Source: Sulfurovum sp. (GTDB taxonomy: Bacteria; Campylobacterota; Campylobacteria; Campylobacterales; Sulfurovaceae). Taken from it: a stretch of DNA of 64,000 nt. Shown here piece by piece: positions 49,375 through 58,593 of this stretch. Position numbers and translations under genes: made by a program. How positions within the stretch are numbered: the first letter of the stretch is position 1; each line of letters starts with the position of its first letter. The stretch lies in the NCBI GenBank assembly GCA_027062365.1, contig JAMOTK010000055.1, positions 29,412-93,411 on the forward strand, read 5' to 3'. The notes below the pieces were generated by a model. It was not told the DNA's origin. It searched no databases and was given only the letters and a program-made list of their open reading frames with translations.

Positions 49375-50625
49375 TTATTGACACTTTCTAATCGCATCCC
49401 AATGTCTGATAATTTCTATCTCTTCTAATCCCTCTTCTTCTACCACACGTTTCATAAGTGTATAGGCCTCGGAACACTCTCCTGATTTATAATGTCCCCA
49501 TGCTAGAGAATCAAGATAATAGGTATTGTCTGGTTGTTGCATGAGTGCATTTTTAATAAACTTCATCCCTTTTTTTATATCTACCTCTTTTTCTATCAAA
49601 GTATATCCATAATAATTAAGATAAAGACTATCATCTTTACCTAAGACAATAGCCTTTTCAAGATAATATAGTACATTTTTTATCATTTTTTTATCGTCTT
49701 TATCTTCTGCATTTTCAAAAAGAAGTATCCCTTTTTCAGCCAACCATTTGGCATCATTGTCTTTTTTATACAATATATCCAGCAGATCAATGGCTTTTGT
49801 GAAATCTTGTTTTATTTTATAGAGTTCATACAAAATTTTTGGCTTACGCTTCTCTTTTTCCAAAAATACAATAGCAGATGAAAAGTCACGTTTATAGCTA
49901 TAGGCATCAATAATATTATTGAGATATTCTTCTTTATTGTCTAGTGCATACATGTCTTTGTATGTTTCTAAGATACCATCTATATCTTTTTCTTTTTGAT
50001 ACAGTCTTAAAAGTCGTATATATATTTCTTCACTCACAATATTAATACGTCGGTGGGTTTCTAATAATTGTATTGCTTTTTTACGCTCTCCTGTGAGTTC
50101 ATCCATAATCTCTACCATACGGATAAGGATGCTTTCTCGTGGTACAGTTTCATAAATTTTACTCAATAGTACTAAGGCACGTTCAAACTCTCCTCCATAT
50201 AAAAAAGTATTAGAAGCTAAATCCAAATCCAAAGCATTATTTGATGATTCTAGTAAAAATTCTGCTTCTATTTTGGCATTTTCGACTTGTCTAGCTGTAA
50301 GATACAAAGGGATAAGCAAACGTCTTACCTCTAGTGTATTTGGGTATTTATCATCCCACATTTTGAGACGCTTGATACTATCTAAAATATGGATATCGCC
50401 TAAAAGTGATGCTGTAGCTTCTTTGAAGAGATATACCTCTGCTTGGGTTGTGTCAAAAAGTTCTTTATATACTTCATAACTATTTTCATAAGATTTATAC
50501 TCATTATATAAGATACCTCTCATGATAAGCTCATCTTCACTGATAGATATTTTTTGGGCGTAAAGTATACTTGTAGATACATTTATGCTTAGTAATAGGG
50601 TTAATATTATACGATTCCAGGACAC
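49375..50625 (-). CDS. TPR-repeat protein with signal peptide
   Basis: Signal peptide; repeated helical units; YYLDSLAWGHYKSGECSEAYTLMKRVVEE. Confidence 0.75.
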   Translation of the reverse strand: MSWNRIILTLLLSINVSTSILYAQKISISEDELIMRGILYNEYKSYENSYEVYKELFDTTQAEVYLFKEATASLLGDIHILDSIKRLKMWDDKYPNTLEVRRLLIPLYLTARQVENAKIEAEFLLESSNNALDLDLASNTFLYGGEFERALVLLSKIYETVPRESILIRMVEIMDELTGERKKAIQLLETHRRINIVSEEIYIRLLRLYQKEKDIDGILETYKDMYALDNKEEYLNNIIDAYSYKRDFSSAIVFLEKEKRKPKILYELYKIKQDFTKAIDLLDILYKKDNDAKWLAEKGILLFENAEDKDDKKMIKNVLYYLEKAIVLGKDDSLYLNYYGYTLIEKEVDIKKGMKFIKNALMQQPDNTYYLDSLAWGHYKSGECSEAYTLMKRVVEEEGLEEIEIIRHWDAIRKCQ

Positions 50626-50981
50626 TCTTTTCGTACCTCTTCTTCATCATTTTTAAACTGTTCCCAAAAGGGAAATGTACGACATTGCAAAGGTCGTACA
50701 GGGTAAATACTACAGCGTTTTATCGTCTCATCAAAGAAAATACATGCAAAATTATTAGGTGCTAACTGTTTTTCTATAAGAGAATAGCGATGTTTAACTT
50801 TTCTAAGATATATTGTAGCAAATTCTTCTATCGAAAGGTTAACAAAGTCTGCCATTTTTTCTATCTCATCATATTTTGCCCAAATATAGCCACTCTCACC
50901 CGTACAACAATGTCCACCACAAGCATCACATGCTGAAGGGTCAAAGCTAAAGTCATAGTGTTCTTTCGTTATTAATTCCAT
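50607..50981 (-). CDS. YkgJ family cysteine cluster protein
   Basis: CDACGGHCCTGESGYIW...CIFFDETIKRCSIYPVRPLQCRTFPFW. Confidence 0.88.
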   Translation of the reverse strand: MELITKEHYDFSFDPSACDACGGHCCTGESGYIWAKYDEIEKMADFVNLSIEEFATIYLRKVKHRYSLIEKQLAPNNFACIFFDETIKRCSIYPVRPLQCRTFPFWEQFKNDEEEVRKECPGIV

Positions 50982-51680
50982 CTAAAAATCACCTTTTATA
51001 CTTTTTGTTTGGGCTTTATCAAAAGCCTTTTGTGCCAGAGTAGTATACTTTTCATTTTCATCCAATACTATCAAGGGAGGCAGTATATGGCTCATAGACT
51101 TTGAGTTATTACGTGCTGAAATTATGACAAGTTTGGATGATTTGTCTATTTTGGAATGTACAAATTGTATCTTTTCAGGGTTGATAGCATTATGTTTTAA
51201 GTGATATAAAAGGACATCAATCTGTTTGGCATCATAACAAAATATAAACCACCCTTTAGGCTTTAAAAATGTTTTGACCCTCTTGATAAAAGCTTCTATG
51301 GGTAAATGCTCTGCGTAACGAGCAATATTGAGATGGGTATGCGTACTTTGCTGTACCCCATCAGCATAAAAAGGAGGATTTGAAATGATATAATCATAGC
51401 GTTCATCTGTCTGAAATAATAGAAAATCACCCAAATAACTTTTTGCTTTTAATCCATTTATTTTGTAATTATGTTTGGCATACATTAACATACTTTCTTG
51501 TGTGTCTATGATACTAGTCTCCAAAGCAAAGTCACGGCTCAAAAGCAAAGAGAGTATCCCTACCCCACACCCCACATCAAGCAATTTTCCCTTAGGATTA
51601 AAGCTAGAAATAAAATTATACAAAAAGATAGAATCACTGTTATAGCAGTATCCAGAAGTAGGTTGATAGAGAAACACCAA
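50982..51680 (-). CDS. methyltransferase, TrmN6/YfiC-like (tRNA1(Val) A37)
   Basis: LLDVGCGVGILSLLLSRDF; DYIISNPPFYADG; FVHSKIDKSSKLVIISARNNSKS. Confidence 0.75.
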   Translation of the reverse strand: MVFLYQPTSGYCYNSDSIFLYNFISSFNPKGKLLDVGCGVGILSLLLSRDFALETSIIDTQESMLMYAKHNYKINGLKAKSYLGDFLLFQTDERYDYIISNPPFYADGVQQSTHTHLNIARYAEHLPIEAFIKRVKTFLKPKGWFIFCYDAKQIDVLLYHLKHNAINPEKIQFVHSKIDKSSKLVIISARNNSKSMSHILPPLIVLDENEKYTTLAQKAFDKAQTKSIKGDF

Positions 51681-51770
51681 AAAGCCTTTATTGTTTTTGG
51701 TATTTTACTGTAAATTGGGTATTATTTGGGTTATCTTGACTATGTAACTGATTTATGGTATCATTTATCT

Positions 51771-52025
51771 ATGAGTAAAAAAGAAAAATTATTAAAGAAG
51801 TTTTTAGAGATACCACCAAAAAAAGATTTGACCTTTGAAGCATTAGAAACGCTTTTATTCTCTTGTGGATATATCAAATTGGAAGGTAAAGGTTCAGCTG
51901 TTAAGTTTTATCACAAGGAAAAAGACAACTTAATAAACCTACATAAACCCCATCCTAACAATATACTAAAAACCTATCTCATCAAACAAATACAAATAAA
52001 ATTAAAGGAAGTATGTTATGGCTAA
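51771..52025 (+). CDS. hicA: HicA-like toxin (type II TA)
   Basis: 84 aa; LTFEALETLLFSCGYIKLEGKGSAVKFYHKEKDNLINLHKPHPNNILKTYLIKQI; overlaps hicB start. Confidence 0.8.
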   Translation: MSKKEKLLKKFLEIPPKKDLTFEALETLLFSCGYIKLEGKGSAVKFYHKEKDNLINLHKPHPNNILKTYLIKQIQIKLKEVCYG

Positions 52026-52356
52026 CACGATTGAATACAAAGGCTACATAGGAAGTATAGAATACTCTTCTGAAGATAAATGTTTTTTTGGAAAACTAGA
52101 AATGATAGATGATTTGGTCACTTTTGAAGCCACAACAGCCATAGAACTTGAAGATAATTTTCATGCTGTTGTAGAAGATTACCTAGAAACTTGTCACATT
52201 TTAGGTCGTACACCTCAAAAAACCTATAAAGGTATTTTTAATGTACGCATAGAACCAGAGCTACATAAAAAAGCCTACCAAGAAGCCCTCAAAGCAGGGG
52301 TTTCTCTTAATAGTTTTGTGCGTCAAGCCTTAGCCTATAAAGTAAGTATGTCTTAA
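52018..52356 (+). CDS. hicB: HicB-like antitoxin
   Basis: YKGYIGSIEYSSEDKCFFGKLEMIDDLVTFEATTAIELEDNFHAVVEDYLETC; C-term ribbon-helix-helix like VRIEPELHKKAYQEALKAGVSLNSFVRQAL. Confidence 0.9.
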   Translation: MANTIEYKGYIGSIEYSSEDKCFFGKLEMIDDLVTFEATTAIELEDNFHAVVEDYLETCHILGRTPQKTYKGIFNVRIEPELHKKAYQEALKAGVSLNSFVRQALAYKVSMS

Positions 52357-52366
52357 AGGCATACAG

Positions 52367-53521
52367 ATGACACAGCCATCCTCTACCCTAAGCCTTCTTC
52401 TGCTTTGTGCAAAAGTCCATCACTCCAAAGATGCATTACAACAACTCAAAAATCTACTCAATACACAAAACATACAGCCAAAAGAACTTATTACCCTAGC
52501 CTATCAACATGCTGTCTTGCCTTTGGTCTATCAAACCCTTAAATCACACTTTCCCAAGCACCCTCTTTGTCATAGCTTACGCCCCTACTTTTTGCAAACG
52601 GCACAAACAAACCTCTCTATGTCTGCCCATTTAGTAACACTATTAGCACTCTTCAAAACACATTCTATTGATGCTTTGGCGTTTAAAGGGGTGGCATTAG
52701 CAGAGATGGTCTATCATGATACGAGTCTAAGGCAGTTTGGAGATTTGGATATTCTCATCAAGCCTAAAGACAAAGAAAAAGCCATTTATCTTATGCAAAA
52801 TAATGGCTATATTCCAGAAATACACTTCAAAGAAAGCACCCAAAAAACTTTTTTACATGCTGTAAATGTTTTGGGGTTTCATCATCCTTCTAGCCATATC
52901 TATATCGAAATTCATTGGGAACTACTCTCTAAAAACTATGCGATTACTTGGGATGAAGCCCTCTTATGGGATAAAATACATCCTCTTACCCTACACCAAA
53001 AGACTATCCATTCTCTAGCCTTTGAGCCACATTTTCTCTACCTCTGTGTACACAGTAGCAAACACCTTTTTGAACGCCTTTTATGGGTTTGTGATATTGA
53101 CCGTTGTGTACGTAACGAAAAGCATATCGCATGGCAACACCTCTTAGATATAGCTCAAACAATAGGCATTCATCGCATGGTACTACTCAGCCTCTCTCTA
53201 GCCCATACCCTCCTAGACCTCCCCATTCCCCAAGAGATACAAGATAAAATAAACCAAGATAAAATGATAAAAATACTCCAAAACCATATTATCAAGCAAC
53301 AATTTACAAATCCACACCCAAAGAGTAAAGGCTACAATACATTCAAACTATTATGGCAGATGAGAGAAACACCCAAAGACAAACTGCTCTTTTTATACTT
53401 AGCACTTTTTGCTACCAAATTTGATGATTTTAAGTTTATACAACTTCCTTCATATTTGGCTTTTTTGTATCCTATGGTGCGTATTTTTCGCTTGGGAGTG
53501 AAGTATTTTAGGTTGGGGTAA
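52367..53521 (+). CDS. nucleotidyltransferase family protein
   Basis: LAFKGVALAEMVYHDTSLRQFGDLDILIKPKDKEKAIYLMQNNGY; YIEIHWEL. Confidence 0.75.
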   Translation: MTQPSSTLSLLLLCAKVHHSKDALQQLKNLLNTQNIQPKELITLAYQHAVLPLVYQTLKSHFPKHPLCHSLRPYFLQTAQTNLSMSAHLVTLLALFKTHSIDALAFKGVALAEMVYHDTSLRQFGDLDILIKPKDKEKAIYLMQNNGYIPEIHFKESTQKTFLHAVNVLGFHHPSSHIYIEIHWELLSKNYAITWDEALLWDKIHPLTLHQKTIHSLAFEPHFLYLCVHSSKHLFERLLWVCDIDRCVRNEKHIAWQHLLDIAQTIGIHRMVLLSLSLAHTLLDLPIPQEIQDKINQDKMIKILQNHIIKQQFTNPHPKSKGYNTFKLLWQMRETPKDKLLFLYLALFATKFDDFKFIQLPSYLAFLYPMVRIFRLGVKYFRLG

Positions 53522-53574
53522 TATAAAGTATCTTTGGTTATGATAAATAAAATTTAATTAAAAAGGCATATTTT

Positions 53575-53934
53575 ATGGCATATAACACACTCAACGAAGA
53601 AGAAAAATACGTGATACTCAACAAAGGAACAGAGCGTTCTTTTACAGGAAAGTTTTGGGATCATCATGAAGATGGGATGTATGTATGTCGTCAATGTAAC
53701 AGCCCTCTTTTCCCCTCAGATACCAAATTTGATTCAGGGACAGGATGGCCTAGCTTTGATGATGCTGTAGAGGGTGCAATTACAGAAATAGCAGATGCAG
53801 ACGGTAGGCGTATAGAAATAGTCTGTACTTCTTGTGCTGGGCATTTGGGGCATGTGTTCAAAGGAGAAAGCATGACAGCAAAGAGTACACGACACTGTGT
53901 CAATTCAATCTCACTGGATTTTGTAGCAAAATAG
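53575..53934 (+). CDS. msrB: peptide-methionine (R)-S-oxide reductase
   Basis: YVCRQCNSPLFPSDTKFDSGTGWPSFDDAV; VCTSCAGHLGHVFKGE; RHCVNSISLDF. Confidence 0.96.
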   Translation: MAYNTLNEEEKYVILNKGTERSFTGKFWDHHEDGMYVCRQCNSPLFPSDTKFDSGTGWPSFDDAVEGAITEIADADGRRIEIVCTSCAGHLGHVFKGESMTAKSTRHCVNSISLDFVAK

Positions 53935-53945
53935 TAACAATACAA

Positions 53946-53973
53946 GCTATTTAATAAGAAATAGCCTTTTATT
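53946..53973 (+). terminator. candidate rho-independent terminator after msrB
   Basis: GCTATTT-aataag-AAATAGC stem (7 bp) followed by CTTTTATT. Confidence 0.5.
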
Positions 53974-54010
53974 ATCATACAACACAATTATAATAGATAT
54001 AATTCTCACC

Positions 54011-55540
54011 ATGAATGAAAGTATAAAAATATTTGCAGGGGATTTAAAAAACTCTTTTAAAGACCTCCTCCCTATCATAATTGTTGTGGCACTCTTTCAG
54101 GGTCTTATCCTCAAATCTGTACCTGAAAATGTAGGTTCTATCGTCATTGGATTAACCATTGTCGCTATCGGACTGGCTCTGTTTATCCGTGGTCTTGAAC
54201 TTGGTATCTTTCCTATTGGGGAAGGACTTGCGATTGATTTTGCTAAAAAAGGCTCAGTCTTTTGGCTCTTGACCTTTGCCTTTACCATAGGGTTCGCTAC
54301 CACTGTTGCCGAACCTGCCCTCATCGCGATAGCCGATAAAGCTGCTGTGATTTCGCATGGTTTGATTGATGCCTTTTGGCTTCGTATGACGGTTGCTCTC
54401 TCTGTGGGATTTGCTATCGCTCTAGGGACACTTCGTATTTTATTGGGTCATCCTATTGCGTATTATATTATCTCTGGGTATATCTTTGTGGTTATCATCA
54501 CATTTTTTGCTCCACCTGAGATTATTGGTCTGGCGTATGACTCTGGAGGGGTGACTACTTCTACTGTAACCGTACCTTTAGTAGCAGCGTTAGGGATAGG
54601 CTTGGCTTCTAGTATCAAAGGGCGTAACCCTGCCATAGATGGCTTTGGGCTTATCGCTTTTGCATCACTTACACCTATGATATTTGTACAAGTTTATGGT
54701 ATCATCGTTTACAATTTTATGGATGCACCTACGGTCGTAGAGACGGCAATAGCTGTAGTAACAGAAGGTTCTAAATCTGTGGCTAGTGCCTATACTTTTT
54801 CTCTTTATGATACCTTTATGGCTCTTATTGATACCATTAAAGATGTGACTCCTATCTTGGTTGTTATCTTTTTTTTCCAATACATCATCATCAAAAAACC
54901 TGTGGCTCATTTACACAAAATTATCACAGGTATCATTATGGTTGTTTTGGGACTTTATGCCTTTATCATCGGCTTAGAAATGGGGCTTTTCCCTATCGGA
55001 GAGAGCATCGCCTATCAGCTTACCAATATGGGCAATAATCTACTCATCTATCTCTTTGCTTTTCTTATAGGATTTTCTACGACCATGGCAGAACCTGCAC
55101 TCCTTGCCATCGCTATCAAAGCAGATGAGATTAGTGAAGGAAATATCAAACAAAACGTGCTAAGGATGGTAGTCGCTATGGGTGTGGCTGTAGGTATTGC
55201 GTTAGGCTCATACAGACTGGTCTCTGGCGACCCTATCCACTACTACATCATAGGTGGGTATATGCTAGTCATTGTCTTTACCTATTTTGCACCCAAATAT
55301 ATCGTACCTATTGCCTACGACTCAGGAGGCGTTACTACCTCTACCGTTACGGTGCCACTTGTCGCAGCTTTAGGGCTAGGATTAGCAGAAAATATCGAAG
55401 GTAGAAACCCTCTCATAGATGGATTTGGGCTTATCGCCTTTGCCTCACTTTTTCCTATGCTTACGGTCATGGGATATGGTATCTATGCTGAATATTATAA
55501 AAATAAAGCACTCAAAAATTCTAAAGAAAAAGGAGAATAA
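54011..55540 (+). CDS. tandem DUF1538-like polytopic membrane protein (putative transporter)
   Basis: Internal duplication: each half carries YDSGGVTTSTVTVPLVAALG and LGLELG-FPIGE / EPAL-AIA-KA motifs. Confidence 0.8.
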   Translation: MNESIKIFAGDLKNSFKDLLPIIIVVALFQGLILKSVPENVGSIVIGLTIVAIGLALFIRGLELGIFPIGEGLAIDFAKKGSVFWLLTFAFTIGFATTVAEPALIAIADKAAVISHGLIDAFWLRMTVALSVGFAIALGTLRILLGHPIAYYIISGYIFVVIITFFAPPEIIGLAYDSGGVTTSTVTVPLVAALGIGLASSIKGRNPAIDGFGLIAFASLTPMIFVQVYGIIVYNFMDAPTVVETAIAVVTEGSKSVASAYTFSLYDTFMALIDTIKDVTPILVVIFFFQYIIIKKPVAHLHKIITGIIMVVLGLYAFIIGLEMGLFPIGESIAYQLTNMGNNLLIYLFAFLIGFSTTMAEPALLAIAIKADEISEGNIKQNVLRMVVAMGVAVGIALGSYRLVSGDPIHYYIIGGYMLVIVFTYFAPKYIVPIAYDSGGVTTSTVTVPLVAALGLGLAENIEGRNPLIDGFGLIAFASLFPMLTVMGYGIYAEYYKNKALKNSKEKGE

Positions 55541-55542
55541 AT

Positions 55543-55893
55543 ATGAAATTTACTGCACTAATTGCCATCATTCCAGATAAACATGAAGAAGCAGCCATAG
55601 AAGTAGCCAAAGAAGCAGGTGCTGGAGGTGTTACTATTATACATGGGAAAAATATAGGATTAGAAGAGAAAAAAGTATTTTTTGGACTGACTTTAGAAGA
55701 AAATGTCTCGGTACTACTCTTTGTCTTACCTAGAAAAATTTCGATGCATGTGATGAAAGTATTACGTAAAGAGTTTGACCTTGATAACCCTGAAAATAGT
55801 GGATTAGCCTTTACCCTACCACTTAGCCATGTAGCAGGTCTTGACATCAAAGAGCTTCATAAATTTGAAAACAATATAAAAACTATGATATAA
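55543..55893 (+). CDS. PII-like regulatory protein
   Basis: 116 aa; FTALIAIIPDKHEEAAIEVAKEAGAGGVTIIHGKNIG...; 2 nt after the DUF1538 gene. Confidence 0.7.
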   Translation: MKFTALIAIIPDKHEEAAIEVAKEAGAGGVTIIHGKNIGLEEKKVFFGLTLEENVSVLLFVLPRKISMHVMKVLRKEFDLDNPENSGLAFTLPLSHVAGLDIKELHKFENNIKTMI

Positions 55894-55904
55894 AAGGAAT
55901 AAAA

Positions 55905-56297
55905 ATGCTAGTAGAAGAATTAATGACACCTAAAGAAAAATTGGTAATTATCTCAGATATGTCCACCGTTCGTGACTCTATCAAACTCATGAGAGAACAT
56001 AAAGTACGTTCTGTTATCGTAGATAAGCGTATAGAATCAAGTGCCTATGGACTTGTGACTTTTAAAAATATTTTACAAAGTATCGTAGCCGAAGATGGCG
56101 ATATAGATTTACTCAATGTCTATGACATAGCATCCACCCCTGCCTTCTCTGTATCAGCAAAACTTGATGTAAAGTATGCCGCAAGAATGATGGTAAACAA
56201 CAGTATCAAACGCCTACTAGTCATAGATAACAACGAACTCAGAGGTATCTTAACCATGACAGATATTATCGGTATTCTTATGGATAGTGTTGAGTAA
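55905..56297 (+). CDS. CBS-domain pair protein
   Basis: VEELMTPKEKLVIISDMSTVRDSIKLMREHKVRSVIV...YAARMMVNNSIKRLLVIDNNELRGILTMTDIIGIL. Confidence 0.88.
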   Translation: MLVEELMTPKEKLVIISDMSTVRDSIKLMREHKVRSVIVDKRIESSAYGLVTFKNILQSIVAEDGDIDLLNVYDIASTPAFSVSAKLDVKYAARMMVNNSIKRLLVIDNNELRGILTMTDIIGILMDSVE

Positions 56298-56317
56298 TTA
56301 CATATAAAGTAGGTACT

Positions 56318-57115
56318 ATGATTATAAAAGAAACTGATAAAAAAATACTTAACGATAAATATAAGAAGAGTGGTTTTGAAGCAGAAAAACAAATGAGTTT
56401 TTATCTCAAACGAGCTTTTGCTGATGATGATTCTGTCTATGTACTCAATGATTTACGTATACATGTCGAGGATGAATATGCACAAATAGACCATTTGATT
56501 GTGCATACAGCTGGATTTATAATCATAGAATCAAAAAGTGTCACAGATACAATATGTATCAATCGCTATGAAGAATGGACACGTATTTATAATAATAAAG
56601 AGACAGGCATACCCTCTCCTATCAAACAAGCAAAAAGACAAATAGAAATTTTAAAAAAGTTTTTACTGTCACAAGATAAGAGTAAACTATTTAGAGAAAC
56701 TTTAGTCAATAAAATATCCCCTCCTTCAATTGAAAAACTTTATTATGATGTATTGGTTGCTATATCAGATAGTGGTATTATCAAGAGAGATAATATTGAA
56801 CTTAGCGAAATATGTAAAGCAGATAGTATTAATGAGCATATTGAAAATTTATATACACACCATAAAAAAGAATTTTATAAAATACTGAATATTAATGCTG
56901 TTCGTTTACATAAGGATAGCATAGCAAAGATAGCAAAGCTTCTCTTATTATCTCACTCTCCAATACAAAAAGAGCCCAATCCAAAAGAACCAATTGTAAA
57001 AAAACCCATTGTAACGACTAAAATAATCCCTAAAAAATCAACAAAAATCAACAAAAATCAACAAATATCAACAAATATCAACAAATATCATAGAAGATAC
57101 TCCAACTATTTATAA
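56318..57115 (+). CDS. NERD (nuclease-related) domain protein; 5' part of a likely frameshift-interrupted NERD-zinc-ribbon gene
   Basis: FEAEKQMSFYLKRAF...YVLNDLRIHVEDEYAQIDHLIVHTAGFIIIESKSVTDTICI; ORF leaves frame just after a 10-bp tandem repeat. Confidence 0.8.
   Translation: MIIKETDKKILNDKYKKSGFEAEKQMSFYLKRAFADDDSVYVLNDLRIHVEDEYAQIDHLIVHTAGFIIIESKSVTDTICINRYEEWTRIYNNKETGIPSPIKQAKRQIEILKKFLLSQDKSKLFRETLVNKISPPSIEKLYYDVLVAISDSGIIKRDNIELSEICKADSINEHIENLYTHHKKEFYKILNINAVRLHKDSIAKIAKLLLLSHSPIQKEPNPKEPIVKKPIVTTKIIPKKSTKINKNQQISTNINKYHRRYSNYL
57041..57090 (+). repeat. 5 x 10-bp tandem repeat ACAAAWATCA
   Basis: acaaaaatca acaaaaatca acaaatatca acaaatatca acaaatatca; unit length not divisible by 3; lies at the junction of the two ORFs. 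Confidence 0.95.
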
Positions 57116-57284
57116 ATCTAGAGAATATGCTAAAAATGAAATATACTCTTGTCAATATTGTAAAAGTCCAAATTTAGAAATAAAAAATGGTCAATACGGT
57201 TATTATTTTAAATGTCTTTTTTGCAATAAAAATACAAAACTAAAATTAGTTTGCTCAACTCATAGTAAAGAATGTACTCCTATA

Positions 57285-57641
57285 TTGGAAAAAAGAGGAT
57301 TAGAATTTTATCGAAAATGTAAAGGGTGTGGTGTAGAAAAGCTATTTTTTACAAATATCAAAAAAGAAGTAGTTAAAAGAAAAAAAAGTGTAGTCAAAAA
57401 AGAAAATATTTCTATTCAATCACAGCAATGTACGAAGTGTAACAGTGTAGATATTCAAATTGCTTATGGAAAATTTGGGTATTACTATAAGTGTCAATCT
57501 TGTAATGGGAATAGTAAAATTATTTTAAAATGTAATCAAACTTCTTGTAAGCCAAAATTGAAAAAAGAAAAAGAAAAATTTTATAAGGTTTGTAATGATT
57601 GTAATATTAAAGATTTATTTTTTACAAATAATAAAAGTTAA
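57285..57641 (+). CDS. zinc-ribbon (topoisomerase-type zinc finger-like) 3' part of the same gene; the frame is open back through the repeat at 57041-57090
   Basis: CKGCGVEKLFFTN; CTKCNSVDIQIAYGKFGYYYKCQSCNGNSKIILKC. Upstream of the listed start the same frame reads IIEDTPTIYKSREYAKNEIYSCQYCKSPNLEIKNGQYGYYFKCLFCNKNTKLKLVCSTHSKECTPILEKRG with no stop. Confidence 0.75.
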   Translation: MEKRGLEFYRKCKGCGVEKLFFTNIKKEVVKRKKSVVKKENISIQSQQCTKCNSVDIQIAYGKFGYYYKCQSCNGNSKIILKCNQTSCKPKLKKEKEKFYKVCNDCNIKDLFFTNNKS

Positions 57642-58580
57642 TTCTAGCTCACAAACCACCTGAGCGTGGTCACTTGTTAGTAATGAACCATTTTTATTTT
57701 CTTGGAGATGGGTATCTAAGATAGTATAGTCTATCACTTTTAAATGCTTTGAGATAAAGATGTAGTCTAAGACATTTCCTTTGCCCAAGAAGTAACTTGT
57801 CGCTTTTCTTTTGGGTTCTTTTTGTTCTGGGTGAGGATTTGTTATGATGGGTTTATGTTGGTAATAGGCATCTTGTAAAAGTAAATCTTCTCTACTTGTA
57901 TCATCGTGGTACTTGGGATTGGATAAAGCATCAATAGTAAGGGAAAATTCTTTATCATTTAAATCACAGAGTAATACGGTGGGAGTATCTTTGGATGCTT
58001 CTATGTCAGCAAAAAGTGCTGATGCTTCGTATAGTCTTTGTCTTAGGGCTGTAGTGTCTTTGCCTTCTAAAGCGTTAGATACCAATGCTTTTTTATGTTC
58101 AAGGCTATCTTTTTTATGAAATACGTATTCAAATTCATTGAGTCTATTGGACTTCAAATGACAGACATAAACTAAAAGTGCTTGGTTATGGGGCAGATTT
58201 ATCGTGGCTTTGATAGGATTTCTTGAAAAATGAAAAAAATCTTTCTCTTCTGATACTTCTTCGATGTTTGCTATAGGATATTTGGAGGCTAAAGCCACGG
58301 TGGTAGTCACATATTTATAGGGGTTATTGAGACTCAATTTGGCTATATCCACCGTTATAAAATAGTCAAAATGTAGCTCTTTTACAAGACTTTCTAAAGC
58401 ATCTTTAGAGAACACTTCTTGAAAGCCAATAATATCACAATCCATTTTTTGTATTTGATTTTTTATCCATGTTGTCTTTTCAGACCATTGTCGTGTATTA
58501 AATTTTTCTTTTTTGGTATACCACGAGTAAGGAGGTTCTACAAATTGAAAGAGATTAAATGTACCTAGTTTTATTTTCAT
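57615..58580 (-). CDS. endonuclease/exonuclease/phosphatase family protein
   Basis: KLGTFNLFQFVEPP; DIIGFQEVFS; VCHLKSNRL; LLCDLNDKE; SDHAQVVCEL. Confidence 0.88.
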   Translation of the reverse strand: MKIKLGTFNLFQFVEPPYSWYTKKEKFNTRQWSEKTTWIKNQIQKMDCDIIGFQEVFSKDALESLVKELHFDYFITVDIAKLSLNNPYKYVTTTVALASKYPIANIEEVSEEKDFFHFSRNPIKATINLPHNQALLVYVCHLKSNRLNEFEYVFHKKDSLEHKKALVSNALEGKDTTALRQRLYEASALFADIEASKDTPTVLLCDLNDKEFSLTIDALSNPKYHDDTSREDLLLQDAYYQHKPIITNPHPEQKEPKRKATSYFLGKGNVLDYIFISKHLKVIDYTILDTHLQENKNGSLLTSDHAQVVCELELTFIICKK

Positions 58581-58593
58581 ACTGTTAGTATAT

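Noticed and set aside
57041-57090. Short tandem repeat considered as a CRISPR-like array
   Set aside because: Contiguous 10-bp units with no spacers and no cas genes; it is a coding-region SSR.
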